From a virus: DNA of 46,146 nt. The stretch is taken from IMG/VR virus record IMGVR_UViG_3300027816_000159, positions 1-46,146 of that record, one strand, 5' to 3'. A model generated the notes under the pieces. The model worked only from the letters and a program-made list of their open reading frames with translations, had not been told where the DNA came from and did not search any database. This document shows positions 43,621 to 46,146 of this stretch, one piece after another; positions within the stretch are counted from its first letter, which is position 1, and each line of letters starts with the position of its first letter. The position numbers and the translations under genes were made by a program.

Positions 43621-44382
43621 ATGATTCAGCAACTAATCGACAGAGGCGCAATCTTTTTTATCAACGACTCAGGTGGAAAGGATAGCCAAGCCATGAAGAT
43701 ATTCCTCAGCAAAGTAGTACCCCACGACCAACTGGTCATCGTCCATGCAGACCTCCCCGAAGTTGACTGGGAGGGATGTTGGGAGCACGTACAAGAGAAT
43801 TCACTGGGCATAGAGGCGCACCTCGTTCGTGCGGGCAAGACCTTCTTCGAGATGGTGGAGCACCGCGGCATGTTCCCCTCCCCCAGTTACCGCCAGTGCA
43901 CCAGTGACCTCAAGCGCCAACCGATTGAGAAGTTTATCCGCAACTGGTGCAAGGAGAGAGGCAAGACCCTCATCGTGAACTGCATGGGTATCCGCTCCGA
44001 AGAGTCATCCGCTCGCGCCAAGCAAATCCCCTTCCGCATCAACGAGCGCAATAGCAAGGCGGGTCGGGAGTGGTACGACTGGCTACCCATCTTCGACTGG
44101 AGTGTAAAGGAGGTGTGGGCTGAGATTGAGTCAGTAGGTCAGAAGAGGCACTATGCCTACGACCTCGGCATGAGCCGCCTCTCTTGCGTGTTCTGCATCA
44201 TGAGCAATAAGAGCGATATCAAGGTGGCCGCAAAGCACAACCCCCAGTTGTACAAGCGGTACGTAGAAACTGAGGAGCGGCTTGGGTTTACCCTCCTCAT
44301 GAGTGGCAAGGAGAAGAACTGGCTGAAGGATATCGTTGAGGGTGATGCCAAGTTCTCAGTCGCAGAGTTCGTCTGCGGATAA
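43621..44382 (+). CDS. PP-loop ATPase, PAPS reductase-like family (253 aa)
   Basis: The ATP-pyrophosphatase loop is clear as FINDSGGKDSQAMKIFL, with SGGKDS at residues 17-22. The next strand LVIVHADLPEVDWEGCWEHV and a later CMGIRSEESSARAKQIPF (~120-137) are typical of the PAPS reductase/DndC-like branch. A late SRLSCVFCIMSNKSDI carries a CxxC that could hold zinc or a cluster. The family activates substrates by adenylation in sulfur assimilation, tRNA or DNA thiolation. Phage copies are common but their substrate is rarely known. It is flanked by intergenic elements A and B, and its own stop codon lies in the stem of B. Confidence 0.8.
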   Translation: MIQQLIDRGAIFFINDSGGKDSQAMKIFLSKVVPHDQLVIVHADLPEVDWEGCWEHVQENSLGIEAHLVRAGKTFFEMVEHRGMFPSPSYRQCTSDLKRQPIEKFIRNWCKERGKTLIVNCMGIRSEESSARAKQIPFRINERNSKAGREWYDWLPIFDWSVKEVWAEIESVGQKRHYAYDLGMSRLSCVFCIMSNKSDIKVAAKHNPQLYKRYVETEERLGFTLLMSGKEKNWLKDIVEGDAKFSVAEFVCG

Positions 44383-44422
44383 CTGGATGGTCTCAGGAGG
44401 GGTTCGACTCCCCTCCCAGTTA
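44380..44422 (+). ncRNA. Intergenic tRNA-like element B (contains the upstream stop codon)
   Basis: TAACTGG pairs with CCAGTTA over 7 bp. Directly against the 3' strand stands a T-arm: a 6-bp stem GAGGGG/CCCCTC and a 7-nt loop TTCGACT, a canonical tRNA T-loop. The outer stem and T-stem would stack as 13 bp. The 5' side of the interior (ATGGTCTCA) is unpaired. The first three bases are the stop codon of the PP-loop gene. It ends 19 nt before the next ATG. The CCCCCG lead found at the others is absent. Confidence 0.75.
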
Positions 44423-44441
44423 CGAATCAAACCCCTATACC

Positions 44442-44933
44442 ATGAGACAAACTAGAAGACTCGAAGGTAGCTTCACCAACTACCTTATGGGCAACAATTC
44501 GTCTACCCCAGAGGTAGGCAAAGGTGCTACTCTCCTATCGTATTCAGACCGCCACCCTGCTGAGGTGTTGGAGGTATCCGCCGATGGTAAGCAGTGTGTT
44601 ATTCGTGAGATGAACCACAAGGCCAAGCCCAATGCAGAAGGTATGGGCCACCAAGACTGGGAACTGACTCCGAATCCCGATGGATACAAGCGCACTCTCC
44701 TATACCGCAACGGCGCATGGAGAGAGGTGATTGAGGACATCGTGTTTGAGCCCGAATTCTCGAATCAGTTCAAGCATATGACCGACCTATGGATTCGTTG
44801 TAGTGAACTGGGACTCTACGATGACAATAACGACCTCAGATTCGTTAAAGGATTCACCAAGGTGAAAAGGAGATACCCGAAGGTGAATATCCTCTTTGGT
44901 AGAGCAGAGTATCACTATGACTGGGAATTCTAG
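44442..44933 (+). CDS. Hypothetical protein (163 aa)
   Basis: It begins MRQTRRLEGSFTNYLMGNNS, has a beta-type core (GATLLSYSDRHPAEVLEVSA, then QCVIREMNHKAKPNAEG) and an aromatic, charged second half (FEPEFSNQFKHMTDLWIRCS) ending in W-E-F. The 'A.V..V..DGK...V......K' portion resembles small barrel domains found in other phage hypotheticals. No catalytic motif is seen. It ends in TAG and is bounded by elements B and C. Confidence 0.6.
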   Translation: MRQTRRLEGSFTNYLMGNNSSTPEVGKGATLLSYSDRHPAEVLEVSADGKQCVIREMNHKAKPNAEGMGHQDWELTPNPDGYKRTLLYRNGAWREVIEDIVFEPEFSNQFKHMTDLWIRCSELGLYDDNNDLRFVKGFTKVKRRYPKVNILFGRAEYHYDWEF

Positions 44934-44939
44934 TCCCCC

Positions 44940-44985
44940 GAACTGCGAGGTAAGACCTAAGTCGGAGCGAAACCGACCGCAGTTC
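44940..44985 (+). ncRNA. Intergenic tRNA-like element C
   Basis: GAACTGCG pairs with CGCAGTTC (8 bp). Inside are AGG-TAAGA-CCT (3 bp, 5-nt loop) and, directly against the 3' strand, GTCGG-AGCGAAA-CCGAC (5 bp, 7-nt loop), positioned and sized like a T-arm. It starts 6 nt after the TAG stop, after CCCCC, and ends 20 nt before the next ATG. Confidence 0.75.
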
Positions 44986-45005
44986 CTTACAAAACCCCTA
45001 CAACT

Positions 45006-45251
45006 ATGCAAGAAAATCAAATCTATGCCCGCCAATGCGATGCTACTGGCGAAGGAATGAACGAAGGCTACTGCTTCGGAGATGGATGCTACTATGCCAA
45101 GTACGAGGCCGATGCGCTCAAATATGCTCAGCAGTTAGGATACGATACCCTTGAGGAAGCATACGAGGATGAGGCCTACTACTGGACGGAGTGGGAGGAT
45201 GCGGATGACTTTCAGTATATCGTGAAGGGTGGAGAACTGGTCGAAATCTGA
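45006..45251 (+). CDS. Acidic hypothetical protein (81 aa)
   Basis: The product MQENQIYARQCDATGEGMNE is followed by GYCFGDGCYYAKYEADALKY and a very acidic, aromatic end (AYEDEAYYWTEWEDADDFQY). Three cysteines (11, 23, 28) might bind metal. The strong negative charge suggests a DNA-mimic or protein-binding role, but that is conjecture. It lies between elements C and D and starts with an ATG 20 nt after C. Confidence 0.6.
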   Translation: MQENQIYARQCDATGEGMNEGYCFGDGCYYAKYEADALKYAQQLGYDTLEEAYEDEAYYWTEWEDADDFQYIVKGGELVEI

Positions 45252-45258
45252 CACCCCC

Positions 45259-45306
45259 GAACTGCCACCATCCCGATGGCGATGGGTTCGCGACCCAAGG
45301 CAGTTC
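45259..45306 (+). ncRNA. Intergenic tRNA-like element D
   Basis: GAACTGCC pairs with GGCAGTTC (8 bp). Inside are CCAT-CCCG-ATGG and TGGG-TTCGCGA-CCCA, the latter with a 7-nt TTCG-starting loop like a T-arm, one unpaired A from the closing strand. It starts 7 nt after the TGA stop, after CCCCC, and ends 21 nt before the next ATG. Confidence 0.75.
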
Positions 45307-45327
45307 CTCATCAAAACCCCAAACACT

Positions 45328-45495
45328 ATGGTTAAGGTCTATTTCGAGACGGAAAATTCAAAGTACGCAGAATTGGTAGCAAAATTCGATAGTGAAGAAA
45401 CCTACTATGCATGTTCTGAGGCACTGGAATCTTTAGCCAAGAAGAACGGATTTGATTTCGTTACCGAAAGTTTACAAGAAGAAGAGGATTTATAA
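45328..45495 (+). CDS. Small hypothetical protein (55 aa)
   Basis: The ATG at 45328 follows the D leader (AAAACCCC then ACT). A longer in-frame start at 45229 would run through element D and is rejected. The product MVKVYFETENSKYAELVAKF is followed by an acidic helical half (EALESLAKKNGFDFVTESLQ). It looks like a compact beta-alpha protein. No family is recognised. Confidence 0.55.
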   Translation: MVKVYFETENSKYAELVAKFDSEETYYACSEALESLAKKNGFDFVTESLQEEEDL

Positions 45496-45502
45496 TCCAC
45501 CC

Positions 45503-45545
45503 GAACTGCATCGGTTCAGCCGTGGTCTTCGATGACGTGCAGTTC
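45503..45545 (+). ncRNA. Intergenic tRNA-like element E
   Basis: GAACTGCA pairs with TGCAGTTC (8 bp). Inside are CGG-TTCAG-CCG (3 bp, 5-nt loop) and GTC-TTCGAT-GAC (3 bp, 6-nt loop). The plan equals element C with shorter arms. It starts 7 nt after the TAA stop and ends 16 nt before the peptidase ATG, the shortest leader of the set. Confidence 0.7.
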
Positions 45546-45561
45546 CCTAAATCCAAACCCC

Positions 45562-46017
45562 ATGAACCTAAATGAAGCAAGAGTATTAGCCACTGCGCTA
45601 ATCGAAAAGCACGGACTTACTGACTGGCAGTTCAAATTTGACACCGCCCTTAGTAGGTTCGGATGTTGTAAGTTTCGATCGAAAACAATAACCCTATCCG
45701 CCAAACTAACCGAATTAAACGGCGAGGCTAAGGTAACAGATACGATACTGCACGAGATAGCACACGCCCTTGTTGGAGTGGGACACGGACACGATTCGGT
45801 GTGGAAAAGGAAGGCTTTAGAGATTGGATGCAACGGAGAACGATGCTATAACCCACAAGAAGTAAGCACACCCGATGGGAAGTATTCGGCAGTATGCCCG
45901 AAGTGTAAGCACGTACACAAAAAGTTTCGTAAAAAGACAAGACGTTCCTCGTGTGGGTTTTGCTCGGGAGGAAGGTTCAATCCCGAATACGAACTCAAGT
46001 ATACCATGAACTACTGA
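45562..46017 (+). CDS. SprT-like zinc metallopeptidase (151 aa)
   Basis: The ATG at 45562 (MNLNEARVLATALIEKHGLT) fits the leader rule; an upstream in-frame start lies inside element E. The active site is TILHEIAHALVGVGHGHDSV, with His64, Glu65, His68 and a third ligand near His75-His77. A zinc ribbon follows with CPKC (112-115) and CGFC (131-134). This is the SprT/Spartan-like core, known in cells for cleaving DNA-crosslinked proteins; phage versions are of unknown target. The W-K-R-K and R-K-K-T-R-R stretches would favour DNA binding. Confidence 0.85.
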   Translation: MNLNEARVLATALIEKHGLTDWQFKFDTALSRFGCCKFRSKTITLSAKLTELNGEAKVTDTILHEIAHALVGVGHGHDSVWKRKALEIGCNGERCYNPQEVSTPDGKYSAVCPKCKHVHKKFRKKTRRSSCGFCSGGRFNPEYELKYTMNY

Positions 46018-46024
46018 CACCCCC

Positions 46025-46067
46025 GAACTGCGATGGTCTTACGGAGGTTCGATTCCTCCGGCAGTTC
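46025..46067 (+). ncRNA. Intergenic tRNA-like element F
   Basis: GAACTGC pairs with GCAGTTC (7 bp). Directly abutting the 3' strand is a T-arm of 6 bp, CGGAGG/CCTCCG, with a canonical 7-nt loop TTCGATT. As in element B the 5' interior is unpaired and contains ATGGTCTTA, nearly the same as in B. It starts 7 nt after the TGA stop, after CCCC, and ends 20 nt before the last ATG. Confidence 0.75.
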
Positions 46068-46087
46068 CGCATCAAAACCAAACACAC

Positions 46088-46146
46088 ATGAAAGTCTACG
46101 AAGTAACACAAACAATCACAAGCGTACAAGTGAAGTACATCTTGGC
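46088..46146 (+). CDS. Start of a further early gene (cut by window edge)
   Basis: The ATG at 46088 follows element F by 20 nt with an AAAACC-type leader. The 19 complete codons visible read MKVYEVTQTITSVQVKYIL and continue past the edge. Too little is present to name a family. It shows that the pattern element-leader-gene goes on beyond the window. Confidence 0.55.
   Translation, partial: MKVYEVTQTITSVQVKYIL

Noticed and set aside
43558-46067. Complete tRNA genes at the intergenic elements
   Set aside because: Only acceptor- and T-arm-like parts exist; there is no anticodon arm and no CCA follows the 3' strand, so they cannot act as ordinary tRNAs.
43558-46067. Intergenic elements as rho-independent terminators
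   Set aside because: No T-run follows any of them; A/C-rich leaders and start codons follow instead.
1-46146. CRISPR arrays
   Set aside because: No evenly spaced short direct repeats with unique spacers; the fibre repeats are coding and unevenly spaced.
1-46146. Stop-codon reassignment as in some crAss-like phages
   Set aside because: TAA, TAG and TGA all end genes at plausible points and no long gene contains an in-frame stop.

Overview
This window looks like part of a tailed double-stranded DNA phage (Caudoviricetes, probably a podovirus) infecting a Bacteroidota host. The virion genes form one long minus-strand block. Genes are tightly coupled (TAATG and ATGA overlaps) and lack strong Shine-Dalgarno sites. 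One minus-strand promoter, TTTG-19 nt-TATCTTTG, matches the Bacteroidota -33/-7 consensus exactly. The Ig-like domains in a tail protein and the tail-fibre composition are also of the kind seen in Bacteroidota proteins. TAA, TAG and TGA all serve as stops, so the code is standard. No integrase, RNA polymerase, DNA polymerase, complete tRNA or CRISPR array is visible.

Layout, read from right to left on the minus strand (41383 to 1). First come two small basic proteins, an HNH nuclease, a GroES-like protein, small hypotheticals, two PD-(D/E)XK-like nucleases, a zincin-like protein and three glycosyltransferases. Next is the head and packaging module: a TerL-upstream protein, large terminase, portal, an acidic scaffold-like protein, the major capsid protein and a post-capsid protein, with two clear rho-independent terminators. 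Then a fibre-type protein, a 2306-aa repeat-rich tail fibre and two small fibre-associated proteins. A promoter precedes a small hypothetical, a holin-like protein and a one-piece spanin. Next are connector/ring-type proteins, a very large tail-tip (muzzle-like) protein with Ig-like domains, and three ejection-type proteins ending in a 2673-aa polyvalent protein. An M15 peptidase endolysin is cut by the left edge.

From 41384 to 42114 lies a divergent, apparently non-coding hub. To its right the plus-strand early region begins with a winged-helix regulator gene, followed by three copies of a CTAA-N5-TTAG dyad. Then comes a stretch of about 463 nt, closed on itself by a terminal stem and full of hairpins, that looks like a large structured RNA (42676-43138). 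Three overlapping micro-genes follow. After them every gene (PP-loop/PAPS-reductase-like, four hypotheticals including a partial one, and a SprT-like zinc peptidase) is separated from the next by one compact RNA-like element.

These six intergenic elements are the most remarkable content. Each is 43-48 nt long, starts 6-8 nt after the previous stop codon (one includes the stop) and ends 16-21 nt before the next start codon. Each is closed by a 7-8 bp stem GAACTGNN/NNCAGTTC whose inner pairs change in a compensatory way. Each carries a T-arm-like hairpin next to the 3' strand, in two cases with a canonical TTCGAYT-type T-loop. They resemble tRNA acceptor/T-arm minihelices used as punctuation between genes. 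The 463-nt RNA sits at the head of the same operon with the same spacing to its downstream start codon. I infer a phage-encoded RNA-processing or translation-control system; I do not recognise it as a described family.
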